Assembly: GCA_963746465.1 (NCBI GenBank)
Contig: CAVVAY010000004.1
Span: 124,001-188,000, forward strand
Reading direction: 5' to 3'
DNA from: CAVVAY01 sp963746465
GTDB taxonomy: Bacteria; Actinomycetota; Actinomycetes; JACCUZ01
DNA length: 64,000 nucleotides
In this document: positions 35,471 to 44,594 of the stretch, one piece after another
Numbering within the stretch: position 1 is the stretch's first letter
Layout of the letters: each line of letters starts with the position of its first letter
Notes under the pieces: model-generated
Database searches by the model: none
The model's input: the letters and a program-made list of their open reading frames with translations, nothing else
What the model was told of the DNA's origin: nothing
Made by a program: the position numbers and the translations under genes

Positions 35471-35781
35471 CGTCCTGTTATGGCACCCGCCCGGGTCCGT
35501 GGTTGCGCCGGACCGCTCGTCCCTCGCGGGGCAGCGGACCGGCAAGCCGATGCCAGCCGCAGGCGAAGCGGTCCACGTAAGGCGACTTCTTGTCGTCCGA
35601 TCACGGTGCGGCTTAGAAGTAAGTCCTGCCCCGACGGAGATCCAGATGATCTCCGACCCGGGAGAAGGGGAGTAGTGGCGGACACCGCTGCGAGACCCTC
35701 AGCAGGCGGATGTGGGGTCGAAGACCAGGTCGGCCGGGTGGGTGTCGCTTTCCTGCTGTTCTGACAGAGGAGGATCACTTC
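35471..35781 (+). other. 311-nt leader region before hpf
   Basis: No long reading frame. It holds a weak promoter-like pair (TTGTCG 35590-35595, TTAGAA 35613-35618, 17-bp spacer) in an AT-richer patch, a GGAGATC/GATCTCC inverted repeat (35637-35655 region), a 29-codon reading frame (separate entry) and the strong hpf Shine-Dalgarno AGAGGAGGA at 35766-35774. Long leaders before hpf are plausible sites for stress control. Confidence 0.45.
35675..35764 (+). CDS. possible 29-residue leader peptide upstream of hpf
   Basis: GTG 35675 to TGA 35764, preceded 3-4 nt upstream by AGAAGGGGAG. The peptide starts VADTAARPSAGGCGV and ends GVAFLLF. Its stop lies 17 nt before hpf GTG 35782 and beside the hpf Shine-Dalgarno, so its translation could affect hpf initiation. 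No homologue is recognised; it may be chance. Confidence 0.3.
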   Translation: MADTAARPSAGGCGVEDQVGRVGVAFLLF

Positions 35782-36387
35782 GTGGACATCGTCGTCAAGG
35801 GTCGGAACACCGAGATCACCGAGCGCTTCCGCACGCACATCGCGGACAAGCTCGCGAAGATCGAGAAGCTCGACCCGAAGGTGATCAGCGTCGACGTCGA
35901 GTGCTCCCAGGAACGCAACCCCCGACTCGCCGATCAGCGCGAGCGCATCGAGATCACCATCCGGTCCCGAGGGCCGGTCATGCGCGCCGAGGCGGCCGCC
36001 CAGGACTGCTACGCCGCCCTGGACGCCGCCGTCACCAAGCTGGAGGCCCGCCTGCGCCGCGCCCACGACCGGCGCCGGGTCCACCACGGCGCCAAGACGC
36101 CGGTCTCGGTGGCCTCGGCGACCGGCCGGCTCGAGGCGTCACGGCAGCAGCTGAACGGCGTGCTGCCGTCCGGTCCCGAGGCCGAGGACTCCGGATCCGA
36201 CGACGGGCCGATGTACGTGCGCGAGAAGGTGCATGCCGCGACCCCGATCAACCTCGACCAGGCGCTCTACGAGATGGAACTGGTCGGGCACGACTTCTAT
36301 CTGTTCGTCGACGCCGAGACAGCACAGCCCAGCGTCGTCTACCGGCGCCGCGCCTACGACTACGGAGTCATCCGGCTGGCCGTCTGA
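35782..36387 (+). CDS. hpf: long-form ribosome hibernation promoting factor
   Basis: 201 residues from GTG 35782, with AGAGGAGGA 8 nt upstream. The N-terminal ribosome-binding domain (MDIVVKGRNTEITERFRTHI; DCYAALDAAVTKLEARLRRA) is followed by a variable linker (about 105-140) and the C-terminal dimerisation domain (MYVREKVHAATPINLDQALY; YRRRAYDYGVIRLAV). The long form drives 70S dimerisation into inactive 100S ribosomes in resting cells. Position before secA region genes matches Rv3241c. Confidence 0.95.
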   Translation: MDIVVKGRNTEITERFRTHIADKLAKIEKLDPKVISVDVECSQERNPRLADQRERIEITIRSRGPVMRAEAAAQDCYAALDAAVTKLEARLRRAHDRRRVHHGAKTPVSVASATGRLEASRQQLNGVLPSGPEAEDSGSDDGPMYVREKVHAATPINLDQALYEMELVGHDFYLFVDAETAQPSVVYRRRAYDYGVIRLAV

Positions 36388-36549
36388 CCGCATCGGCAGC
36401 CCGAAGCTCTCGCCGCGATCGGCGTCGGCACCCCCCGGGACGCGAGATCTCCCGGTTCGCGAGTTCTGCGCCGCATCCACGTGCGAGGATGCGCTCCGTC
36501 GGCGGGTGCCCAGTCCCGTTCGTCCTCCAGGTGTGCGAGAGGTGTGCGG

Positions 36550-37257
36550 GTGAGCGAGCGAGCTGCCGGTGAGGCCCGGCCCGGTCGCGTTGCTGCGGAG
36601 CCGATCCGCGTCCTCGTCGTCGACGACCACGCGCTGTTCCGCCGCGGCCTGGAGATGGTGCTCGGTCAGGAGACCGACATCGAGGTCGTCGGCGAGGCCG
36701 GCGACGGCGCCGAGGCCGTCGAGCTCGCCTCCGCGCTGCTGCCCGACATCGTCCTGATGGACGTCCGGATGCCGCGCCGCAGCGGCATCGAGGCATGCAC
36801 GGCGATCAAGGACGTGGTGCCGAGCGCGAAGATCGTGATGCTGACGATCTCCGACGACGAGGCCGACCTGTACGACGCGATCAAGGCCGGTGCCAGCGGC
36901 TACCTGCTCAAGGAGATCTCGATCGACGAGGTGGCCGCCGCGATCCGGTCGGTGGCGGGTGGCCAGTCGCTGATCAGCCCGTCGATGGCCTCCAAGCTGC
37001 TCACCGAGTTCGCCACGATGATCAAGAAGGGCGACGAGCGCCAGCAGGTGCCCGCCCCGCGGCTCACCGACCGCGAGCTCGAGGTGCTCAAGCTGGTGGC
37101 GAAGGGGCTGAACAACCGCGACATCGCCAAGGAGCTCTTCATCAGCGAGAACACGGTGAAGAACCACATCCGCAACATCCTGGAGAAGCTGCAGCTGCAC
37201 TCCCGGATGGAGGCCGTGGTCTACGCGGTCCGCGAGAAGCTGCTCGAGATCACCTGA
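36550..37257 (+). CDS. orphan NarL/LuxR-type response regulator
   Basis: 235 residues from GTG 36550. Receiver domain with D25-D26 (VLVVDDHALFRRGLEMVL), phosphoacceptor D71 (IVLMDVRMPRRSG) and K121 (SGYLLKE); LuxR HTH at 172-225 (LTDRELEVLKLVAKGLNNRD; SENTVKNHIRNILEKLQLHS). No histidine kinase is adjacent. The family's usual place next to hpf in actinobacteria suggests a conserved orphan regulator; signal unknown. It is followed after 11 nt by the frameshifted HEAT-repeat gene. Confidence 0.92.
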   Translation: MSERAAGEARPGRVAAEPIRVLVVDDHALFRRGLEMVLGQETDIEVVGEAGDGAEAVELASALLPDIVLMDVRMPRRSGIEACTAIKDVVPSAKIVMLTISDDEADLYDAIKAGASGYLLKEISIDEVAAAIRSVAGGQSLISPSMASKLLTEFATMIKKGDERQQVPAPRLTDRELEVLKLVAKGLNNRDIAKELFISENTVKNHIRNILEKLQLHSRMEAVVYAVREKLLEIT

Positions 37258-37268
37258 GCGGTCCGCCG

Positions 37269-37824
37269 GTGCGCGCGCCGTCGGCCGACGAGGTGGCCGC
37301 CCGGCCGGAGGAGCGGGTCCTCGCGCTGGTCGAGCTGGTCGGCGCGGAGGCGGTCGTCGACTGGTGCACCGCGCTGCTCCGCGGCGCTGACTGGACCGGC
37401 CCGGAGCAGCCCGACCTCGACTGGATCGGCGGGACGCAGCTCGGCCTCGATGGTCGACAAGGGCCTCGCTGTCGACTACTGGCCCAGGGTGTGGGCGGCG
37501 CGGGGGCTGCTGCACGTCTACCGCTCGCAGGCCGGCCCGGCCGTGGTCGGTGGCCTGTCCGACGAGTCGTGGCGGGTACGCGAGATGTGCGCGAAGGTTG
37601 CCCGGGCGCACGAGGTCGGTGCGGCTTCCGAGGAGCTGGCACGGCTGTGTGCCGACGACGTGCCGCGGGTCCGCGCCGCCGCCGTACGGGCACTGGCCGT
37701 CGTGGGGGAGGCCGAGCACGCTGACGCCGTACGGGACTGCCTCGACGACCCCGAGACCGCCGTCGCCGCGGCTGCGCAGCGTGCGCTGCGCGAGCTGGGT
37801 CGCCGGCTCGACCGCCCGCTGTGA
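37269..37824 (+). pseudogene. HEAT-repeat protein split by an apparent +1 frameshift
   Basis: GTG 37269 opens VRAPSADEVAARPEERVLAL and continues to DLDWIGGTQLG. The recognisable continuation (SSASMVDKGLAVDYWPRVWA; LSDESWRVREMCAKVARAHE; DDVPRVRAAAVRALAVVGEA) lies in the next frame and ends at 37824. Removing one G from GGCGGGACG near 37430 joins the two frames into about 184 residues with two to three HEAT repeats. Either a sequencing error or a broken gene. HEAT-repeat proteins mediate protein contacts; function unknown. Confidence 0.75.
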
Positions 37825-37866
37825 CCTCGATGTGTAAGTACGCCGGGTCGTGCAGCACGACCGGTG

Positions 37867-38685
37867 TCAGCGGCGAGCGACGGTCAGCGAGCCGTCAGCC
37901 GCCGACAGCGTGATGTGGCGACCGGCATCGGGGTCGGTCGGGACCTCGACGGTGCGGGAGCCGTCCTTGACCGACACGTCCACGTCGTACGCCGTCCGGC
38001 CGGGGGGTACCAGGACGGTGATGGACCCGTCCTTGGACTCCCCGGTGACCGAGGTGGGGACGACGGCGAAGGACAGCCGGACATCGCCGTCGGCGGACCG
38101 GGCGGAGACCGTGCGGGTGCGGATCCCTGAGGCGTCGACCGAGCCGTCCTTGACCCGGAGGCTCAGGTCACCGCTGAGGGCGTCCGCCTCGATGTCACCG
38201 TCGGCGGCCGACGCGTCGACCGGGCCGGTGAGTGCGCGCAGGGTCAGGTCGCCGTCGGAGGTGTCGGCCCGGACATCGATCCCTTCCGGCACCTGCAGGC
38301 GAACCTTGCCGGTGCAGCCGATGCCGACCTGGAACGGGCAGGACGAGGAGATGCGCAGGACGTTCCCGTCCCTGCTGGCCCGGACCGTGGGTCGGGACAG
38401 CGACCAGTGGTAGCTGCGGCTCATCGTCACCTTCGTCGCGTCCGCTGACCCCACGATCTCGACGGACTCGAAGCCGGTGTCGACCTCCAGGGTCCGGATG
38501 CCGGAGTAGCTGCCGCCCGCCTCGCCGTTGCCGCGGGCGAGCAGGCTGGCCAGGGTCAGGGCACCCCAGCCGACCATCAGCAGGGCAAGGACGACGACGA
38601 GCACTCGCAACGGGGACCGCAGGCCGGGTTCGCCGCCGGCCGGGCCGCGGGTGGGACGCCGCGCGGTGGTGGTGTCGCTGGTCAT
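37867..38685 (-). CDS. DUF4097-family beta-helix membrane protein
   Basis: 272 residues. One membrane helix (LRVLVVVLALLMVGWGALT, residues 26-45) anchors a DUF4097 domain of repeated short beta turns (ADTSDGDLTLRALTG; SAADGDIEADALSG; ARSADGDVRLSFAV; SVKDGSRTVEV; LSAADGSLTV). Such proteins are often next to two-component systems and may act as envelope sensors or scaffolds. It is 10 nt downstream of the frameshifted regulator, in the same direction, so it is likely the third gene of the kinase-regulator operon. Confidence 0.87.
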   Translation of the reverse strand: MTSDTTTARRPTRGPAGGEPGLRSPLRVLVVVLALLMVGWGALTLASLLARGNGEAGGSYSGIRTLEVDTGFESVEIVGSADATKVTMSRSYHWSLSRPTVRASRDGNVLRISSSCPFQVGIGCTGKVRLQVPEGIDVRADTSDGDLTLRALTGPVDASAADGDIEADALSGDLSLRVKDGSVDASGIRTRTVSARSADGDVRLSFAVVPTSVTGESKDGSITVLVPPGRTAYDVDVSVKDGSRTVEVPTDPDAGRHITLSAADGSLTVARR

Positions 38686-38695
38686 CTCTGGCTCC

Positions 38696-39342
38696 TCAGC
38701 CGTTCAGCCAGCGCAGCACGGCCAGCACTCGTCGATGGTCCTGCTCGGCAGGCGGCAGGCCGAACTTGGTGAAGATCGAGCTCACGTGCTTCTCGACGGC
38801 GCCCTCGCTGACGACCAGCTCCGAGGCGATGCCGGCGTTGGAGCGGCCTTCGGCCATCAGTCCGAGCACCTCGGTCTCGCGCGGGCGTCAGACCGGCCAG
38901 CGGGTCGGCCCGGCGGCTGCGGACGAGCAGCTGGGCGACCACCTCGGGGTCCAGGGCGGTGCCGCCGGCACCAACCCGGCGTACGGCCTCGACGAACTCG
39001 GTGACGTCGGCGACCCGGTCCTTGAGCAGGTAGCCGAACCCGCGGGTGTCGGAGGCGATGAGGTCGGTGGCGTAGCGCTCCTCGACGTACTGGCTGAGCA
39101 TCAGCACCGCGACGTCGCTGTACTGCGCGCGGATCACCAGCGCCGCGCGGACGCCCTCGTCGGTGTGCGTCGGGGGCATCCGGACGTCGACGACGCAGAT
39201 GTCCGGTCGGTGCTCGTCGACTGCTCGCAGCAGCTGGTCGGCGTCGTCGACAGCGGCAACGACGTCGAAGCCGGCGTCGGTGAGCAGGTGGACGAGACCT
39301 TGGCGCAGCAGCACCGAGTCCTCGGCGATCAGGACGCGCACG
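38696..39342 (-). pseudogene. NarL-type response regulator split by an apparent frameshift
   Basis: GTG 39342 opens a normal receiver domain (VLIAEDSVLLRQGLVHLL; ICVVDVRMPPTHTDEGVRA; GFGYLLKDRV). After ADPLAGLT the frame turns Arg-rich, whereas the next frame reads TEVLGLMAEGRSNAGIASEL and EGAVEKHVSSIFTKFGLPP, a perfect LuxR HTH ending at 38696. Changing CCCGCGCGAG to CCCCGCGAG near 38888-38896 restores LTPRETEVL. It overlaps the end of the kinase gene by 14 nt. Confidence 0.85.
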
Positions 39343-40564
39343 GCACCTCCACGGTCACGGTGGTCCCGCCGGTCGGCGAGCTCTGCAGCAGGAACGTGCC
39401 GTCGACGGCGGCGACCCGGTCGCGCAGGCCGGCCAGGCCGCTGCCCGGGCGCTCGGTCGCGCCGCCGTGCCCGTCGTCGGACACCGACACGAGCAGCCGG
39501 TCGCCGTCGCGCTCGACGTGGACGGTGGCCCGGGTGGCGCCGGAGTGCTTGGCGACGTTGGTCAGGGCCTCGCTGACGACGAAGTACGCGACCGCCTCGA
39601 CGGTGGTGCTCGGACGCTGCCGGACGTCGACGTCGAGGTGCACCGGCACGGGGGAGTGCGACGCCAGGCCGGACAGGGCCGCGTCCAGGCCACGGTCGGT
39701 GAGGACGGCGGGGTGCACACCACGCACCACGTTGCGCAGTGCGCTGATCGAGTCCTTGGCCTCCTGGTGGGCCTGGGTGACCAGCTCGCGGGCGCCCTCG
39801 GGGTCGCTGTCCATCTTCTCCTTGGCTCGACCAAGGTTCATGGCCAGCGCGACCAGGTGCTGCTGGGCCCCGTCGTGCAGGTCGCGCTCGATCCGGCGCC
39901 GTTCGGCGTCCGCGGCGTCGACCACCCGGGCTCGGGTCTCGGTGAGCTGGGTGACCTGCGCGCGCAGGGCGTCGTTGCTGCTGGGGGAGAGCAGCGCCGA
40001 CGCGAAGGACCGCTGTGCGAGCGCAAGTCCGGCGGTGAGGATGCGCGCGAGCAGCAGCATGACCAGCCCGGCCCCGAAGCCGGCGGCGACCTCGAGCCGG
40101 TCGGACCAGTCGAGCCAGGTGATCGCCTCGTTGCCGGGCAGGCGCTCGGCGTAGAGGGGCAGCAGGAGACCGGTGACCGCCGCGGCCCAGAAGGACAGCG
40201 CCAGGGACGCCGAGACGACGCCCAGCGGCAGCAGCAGCACGCCGTACGCGGCCTCCTTCCAGAACTCGGGTGACCGCGCGCGGAGCAGGATGCGCCGCAG
40301 CCAGCTGAGCCCAGGGGCGTTGCGGACCGGTCGGCCGGGCAGCTCGATGTCGAGGAACAGCCCGGCGCGGCCGCGCTCCATGACAGCCAGCCCGTGCACG
40401 ACGTGGACCACCGCGCCGAACACCGGGATGCCGAGCAGGAAGGCCGGTATCAGGCCGAGGCTCAGGGCAAGCCCGGCGACGGTGACGGTGAACGTGACGA
40501 CGCCCGCGAACAGCCCGGACACGAGGTAGCCGAGCTCGAGCAGCGGTCGGGTCAGCCACCTCAT
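39329..40564 (-). CDS. NarL-type sensor histidine kinase (HisKA_3)
   Basis: 411 residues. Four to five N-terminal membrane helices (LVSGLFAGVVTFTVTVAGLA; LIPAFLLGIPVFGAVVHVV; LLLPLGVVSASLALSFWAA; FGAGLVMLLLARILTAGLAL) with a conserved sensor segment, then the dimerisation/phosphoacceptor motif ERRRIERDLHDGAQQH (His230) and an ATPase domain (SEALTNVAKHSGATRATVHV; GSGLAGLRDRVAAVDGTFLL). It phosphorylates the adjacent regulator. Resembles kinases paired with DesR/LiaR-type regulators. Divergent from the MMPL gene, which it may control. Confidence 0.92.
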   Translation of the reverse strand: MRWLTRPLLELGYLVSGLFAGVVTFTVTVAGLALSLGLIPAFLLGIPVFGAVVHVVHGLAVMERGRAGLFLDIELPGRPVRNAPGLSWLRRILLRARSPEFWKEAAYGVLLLPLGVVSASLALSFWAAAVTGLLLPLYAERLPGNEAITWLDWSDRLEVAAGFGAGLVMLLLARILTAGLALAQRSFASALLSPSSNDALRAQVTQLTETRARVVDAADAERRRIERDLHDGAQQHLVALAMNLGRAKEKMDSDPEGARELVTQAHQEAKDSISALRNVVRGVHPAVLTDRGLDAALSGLASHSPVPVHLDVDVRQRPSTTVEAVAYFVVSEALTNVAKHSGATRATVHVERDGDRLLVSVSDDGHGGATERPGSGLAGLRDRVAAVDGTFLLQSSPTGGTTVTVEVPCAS

Positions 40565-40774
40565 CCGCCGCGCCCGCCTCTCGCTCGTTCCGTCCGGTCC
40601 CGGTCCACGCTAGAGATCGGTGCCGCTCGCGACGAGCCGGTAGGCGCCCGGGTCGGACCTGCGGCTATCCCCACCCCAGGTCGGCCGCTGGCCGCAGAGA
40701 CGCGGGGGCGGCCGGCGGCGACGGTTGAGGACGTCTCCCGGACAGCCGTCCGGGACCTCGCGAAGGAGCCCATC

Positions 40775-43009
40775 ATGACCGTCGTCGCGCCGCCGGGGAC
40801 CCCCGGCGCCACCTCGTCACTGCCGAAGAAGCGTCGACCCGGCGCGGCCGAGCGGCTCGCGCGCTGGAGCATCCGGCACCGATGGAAGGCGCTGGTCCTC
40901 TGGGTGCTGCTCGTCGCGGCGGCGATCGTCGGCGGCGGTGCTGCCGGCACCCGGCTGCTCACCGACGGCGAGATGGGCACCGGTCCCTCCGGCCGGGCGG
41001 ACCTGGCGATCGAGCAGGCCGGCTACCCGGCCGACTTCACCGAGCGGGTACTGATCCAGGCGCCGCGGGGCGAGCAGCTCTCGGACACCGCTGCCCGCAG
41101 TGCGTCCGGCGATCTGCGCGAGCGGCTCTCGGCGCTGCCTGAGGTCGCCGACGTCGGCCGGCTGGTGCGCGCCGAAGACGGCCGGTCGGCGATGCTGCCG
41201 GTGAGGCTCGACGTGGGCTCCGCAACAGGTACGGCGGCTGAGGACGTGGCCGACACCCGCATCGAGGCCGTGCTGGACACGACCGCCGCGGTCGCCGCCG
41301 ACCACCGCGGGCTGCGCATCGCCCAGGTCGGCAGCGCCTCCCTCGACCACGCCATCAACGGCCAGGTCGAGGACGACTTCCTCCGGGCCGAGAAGCTCAG
41401 CCTGCCGATCACCCTCGGCATCCTGCTGCTGACCTTCGGCGCGATCATCGCCGCCGGCGTGCCCGTCCTGCTCGCGCTCTCCGCGGTCGGGACCGCCATC
41501 GGCCTGTCTGCCCTGGTGTCGCACGTGCTCCCCGCCAGCGACACGTTGAACAGCGTCATCCTGCTGATCGGCATGGCGGTCGGCGTCGACTACTCGCTGT
41601 TCTACGTGCGGCGCACCCGTGAGGAGCGGGCTCGTGGCGCCAGCCGTCGGGAGGCGATCGACATCGCTGCGCAGACCAGCGGCCGGGCGGTCGTGGTCTC
41701 CGGCATCGCGGTCGTGGTCGCCATGTCCGGTCTGTTCTTCTCGGGCAACGTGATCTTCAGCTCGATGGCCATCGGCACCATGCTGGTCGTCGCGGTGGCG
41801 GTCCTCGGGTCGCTGACCGTGCTGCCCGCCGTGCTCTCGCTCCTGGGTGACAAGGTCGACCGGCCGCGCATCCCGCTGGTGCACCGGTTGCGCCGCCACG
41901 GCACCGGTCGGTTCTGGCCGGCGGTGATGCGGGTCGTGCTGGCGAAGCCGGTGGTGTCGTTGGTCCTGGCCGGTACGGCGATGCTGGCCCTCGCGATGCC
42001 GGCGTTCGGCATGAAGCTCGGTGAGTCCGGCGCCGACTCGCTGCCGCGGTCGATCCCGGTGATGACGACGTACGACGCGATGACGGCGGCGTTCCCTGCT
42101 ACCGGCTTCGCGCACACCGTGGTGATCTGGACCGGCGACGACAAACCGTTGGACAAGGCCGCGGTCGAGGCGGGAGCCGAGGAGCTGATCGCCGACGCGG
42201 GGCGGACTGGTCAGTTCGCCGACCTGGGGGAGTCGCACGTCGACTTCGCGCCGGACGGCCGAACCGCCAAGGTCGACCTGGCCATGGTGGGTGACTTCAA
42301 CAGCGACCGGTCGAAGGACTCACTGACGCTGCTGCGCGACCAGCTCGCGCCGGACCTTCAGGAGCGGGTGCCGGGTGCGGAGGTGGCCGTGACCGGCGAC
42401 GCGGCCTGGTCGGTCGACTTCACCGAGACGCTGCGGTCGCACCTGCCGTTCGTCATCGGCTTCGTGCTCGCGGTCACCTTCGTCGTGCTGGTGCTGGCGT
42501 TCCGATCCGTCGTGGTGGCTGCCACCGCCGTGGTGCTCAACCTGCTCTCGGTGGGTGCGGCGTACGGCCTGCTGGTGCTGATCTTCCAGCACGGCGTGGG
42601 CGCTGACCTGCTCGGCGTGCAGGAGAGCGGCTTCATCATCGACTGGCTGCCGCTGTTCCTGTTCGTGATCCTGTTCGGGCTCTCGATGGACTACCACGTG
42701 TTCGTGGTGAGCCGGATCCGCGAGGCGCACGCGTCGGGTGAGCCGACCAGGGCTGCGGTGGCGCGTGGTGTCACGGCCTCGGCGGGCGTGGTGACCAGCG
42801 CGGCGGCCGTGATGGTCGGGGTGTTCAGCATCTTCGCAACGCTGTCGCTGCTGGAGTTCAAGCAGATGGGCGTCGGTCTCGCGGCTGCCGTCCTGATCGA
42901 CGCGACCATCGTGCGGGCCGTGCTGCTGCCCGCGGCGATGGCTCTGCTCGGTCGCCGCAACTGGTGGCTGCCGGACTGGCTGGACCGCAGGCTCCCGGCC
43001 GGCCACTGA
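40775..43009 (+). CDS. MMPL/RND-family transporter
   Basis: 744 residues from ATG 40775 (Shine-Dalgarno AAGGAG). Twelve membrane helices in the RND two-half arrangement: TM1 in LVLWVLLVAAAIVGGGAAG, a periplasmic loop, TM2-6 (LSLPITLGILLLTFGAIIAA; ILLIGMAVGVDYSLFYVRR), then TM7-12 (FVLAVTFVVLVLAFRSVVV; LFLFVILFGLSMDYHVFVV). GVDYSLFYVRR and GLSMDYHVFVVSRI carry the proton-relay aspartates. Substrate unknown; actinobacterial members export lipids or small molecules. Divergent from a histidine kinase gene, a common control arrangement. Confidence 0.92.
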   Translation: MTVVAPPGTPGATSSLPKKRRPGAAERLARWSIRHRWKALVLWVLLVAAAIVGGGAAGTRLLTDGEMGTGPSGRADLAIEQAGYPADFTERVLIQAPRGEQLSDTAARSASGDLRERLSALPEVADVGRLVRAEDGRSAMLPVRLDVGSATGTAAEDVADTRIEAVLDTTAAVAADHRGLRIAQVGSASLDHAINGQVEDDFLRAEKLSLPITLGILLLTFGAIIAAGVPVLLALSAVGTAIGLSALVSHVLPASDTLNSVILLIGMAVGVDYSLFYVRRTREERARGASRREAIDIAAQTSGRAVVVSGIAVVVAMSGLFFSGNVIFSSMAIGTMLVVAVAVLGSLTVLPAVLSLLGDKVDRPRIPLVHRLRRHGTGRFWPAVMRVVLAKPVVSLVLAGTAMLALAMPAFGMKLGESGADSLPRSIPVMTTYDAMTAAFPATGFAHTVVIWTGDDKPLDKAAVEAGAEELIADAGRTGQFADLGESHVDFAPDGRTAKVDLAMVGDFNSDRSKDSLTLLRDQLAPDLQERVPGAEVAVTGDAAWSVDFTETLRSHLPFVIGFVLAVTFVVLVLAFRSVVVAATAVVLNLLSVGAAYGLLVLIFQHGVGADLLGVQESGFIIDWLPLFLFVILFGLSMDYHVFVVSRIREAHASGEPTRAAVARGVTASAGVVTSAAAVMVGVFSIFATLSLLEFKQMGVGLAAAVLIDATIVRAVLLPAAMALLGRRNWWLPDWLDRRLPAGH

Positions 43010-43035
43010 CCGCCTCGCAGTGCGCGAGCGGTCGA

Positions 43036-43076
43036 CACCGCAGCCGCATGGTCCTCGTGATCATGCGGCTGTGGTG
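43036..43076 (+). terminator. strong hairpin after the MMPL transporter gene
   Basis: CACCGCAGCCGCATG (43036-43050) pairs with CATGCGGCTGTGGTG (43062-43076): a 15-bp RNA stem with one G-U pair and an 11-nt loop containing CGTGATCAT-like sequence, starting 27 nt after the stop. No T tract follows. Probably a transcription end or mRNA 3' stabiliser. Confidence 0.6.
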
Positions 43077-43167
43077 CGCTCCGGACGGATCTGGGGACGG
43101 CAAAAAGCCTTGTGGACAAACGGATTGCGGGTTCTGGCGGTGGTCGGGTTGTGTCCGGGGTGGGTCC

Positions 43168-43173
43168 TAGGTT
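43168..43173 (+). promoter_or_regulatory. candidate -10 box (TAGGTT), leaderless nuclease transcript
   Basis: TAGGTT ends 6 nt before ATG 43180 and there is no Shine-Dalgarno, suggesting a leaderless message for the DUF222-HNH gene. Confidence 0.4.
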
Positions 43174-43179
43174 GGCCTC

Positions 43180-44511
43180 ATGTCCGAGACCACCGGCACC
43201 ACGATCGCGCACCCGGCGCGGGTCGCGCTGTCGGTGCTGGATGACGGGGTGGCCGGGCTGGCCGAAGCGAACCTGTGGTCGCTCTCGGACGCCGAGCTGC
43301 TCGAGCTGCGGTCCGACCTGGAGACGGTTCGGGCCCGGCTGGACGCGCAGGTGCTGGCCGCGACCCGGGAGGTCGACGCCCGGGGTGCGGCGGTCGCCAC
43401 CGGTGCCGCCTCGACCGCTGCCTGGCTGCGGCACCGGGTGCTGATGCACCCCGGCGCGGCCAAGGCCGAGGTGGCGCTGGCCGCCGAGGTCGATGGGGAG
43501 CTGGCAGAGACCGGCGCGGCGCTGGCGGCGGGGGAGATCAGCCTGGACCAGGCCGCCGCGGTCGCCACGGCGATGCGCGGGCTGCCCGCCGCGGTGGACC
43601 CGCAGACCCGCCGGGAGGCGCAGGGCTGGCTGCTGGAACAAGCGAGCCAGTTCGACCCGGCCGCGTTGCACAAGCTGGGCCGGCACCTGGTCCAGGTGGT
43701 GGACCCCGAGGGCGGGGCGGCGTTGGAGCGCCAGGAGGCGCTGCTCGCCTCCCGGCAGGCGTTCACCCTCACCCACACCCCCGACGGGTCACGCCCGGTC
43801 CGCGGCCAGTTCGGCCCCGAAGCCGGTGCGCTGCTCGACGCCGCGCTGGCCGCCGTGTCCGCGCCCCGGCCGGCCCAGGACGGGGTGCCCGACCCGCGCC
43901 CGGCCGCCCAGCGCCGCGCCGAAGGCCTGATCGAGCTGATCAAGGTCGCGGTGCAGACCGACGGGATGCCCGAGCTCGGCGGCGAACCCGTCACCCTGAC
44001 CGTCACCACCACCGCCGACTACCTCACCGCAGCCACCGAACCCGCCGCCGGCAACGTTGCGATCACCAACCCCGCCCCGGCGACCCTGGAGGACGGCACC
44101 CCGCTCTCACCGGAAGCCACCCGCCGACTCGGCTGCGACGCCTGGCTGGTCGCCGCCATCATCAACACCGACCTCGACGTCCTGGACATCGGCCGGATGA
44201 GCCGCGTCATTCCACGGCCGATGCGCCGCGCGCTGATCGTCCGCGACCAAGGCTGCGCGTTCCCCGGCTGCGGCCGCCCACCCCGCTGGTGCCACGGCCA
44301 CCACATCTGGTTCTGGGCCGACGGCGGACCGACCGCACTATCGAATCTGGCCCTGCTCTGCGCCCACCACCACAACACCGTCCACCACCACGGCTGGGAC
44401 ATCGACCTCGGACCCGACGGCCACCCCCGCTTCCACCCACCACCCTGGATCGACCCCGCCCGCACCCCCATCCCAGCCTGGCGACCACCCACGGTCGGGC
44501 CCGGTCCCTAG
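43180..44511 (+). CDS. DUF222 HNH-endonuclease protein (13E12-repeat family)
   Basis: 443 residues. DUF222 spans about residues 20-290 (LDAQVLAATREVDARGAAV; ASTAAWLRHRVLMHPGAAKA). The C-terminus has an HNH domain: DQGCAFPGCGRPPRWCHGHH (zinc cysteines and DxH/HH), ADGGPTALSNLALLCAHHHN and HHGWDIDLGPDGHPRF. Members occur in many copies in actinobacterial genomes and behave like a mobile or selfish gene family; function unproven. Its location marks the left part of the variable region between hpf and secA. Confidence 0.9.
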   Translation: MSETTGTTIAHPARVALSVLDDGVAGLAEANLWSLSDAELLELRSDLETVRARLDAQVLAATREVDARGAAVATGAASTAAWLRHRVLMHPGAAKAEVALAAEVDGELAETGAALAAGEISLDQAAAVATAMRGLPAAVDPQTRREAQGWLLEQASQFDPAALHKLGRHLVQVVDPEGGAALERQEALLASRQAFTLTHTPDGSRPVRGQFGPEAGALLDAALAAVSAPRPAQDGVPDPRPAAQRRAEGLIELIKVAVQTDGMPELGGEPVTLTVTTTADYLTAATEPAAGNVAITNPAPATLEDGTPLSPEATRRLGCDAWLVAAIINTDLDVLDIGRMSRVIPRPMRRALIVRDQGCAFPGCGRPPRWCHGHHIWFWADGGPTALSNLALLCAHHHNTVHHHGWDIDLGPDGHPRFHPPPWIDPARTPIPAWRPPTVGPGP

Positions 44512-44594
44512 GACGACGTGTTCGCGCTTGTCTGGCACCGGTCGGGGCTTCACGATGACGCTTATTCCGGACGCAGGTCGTCCGCAGCTCCCCC

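Noticed and set aside
43180..44511. DUF222-HNH gene as proof of a mobile element
   Set aside because: No terminal repeats, integrase or group II intron signs nearby; the family occurs as a stand-alone gene.
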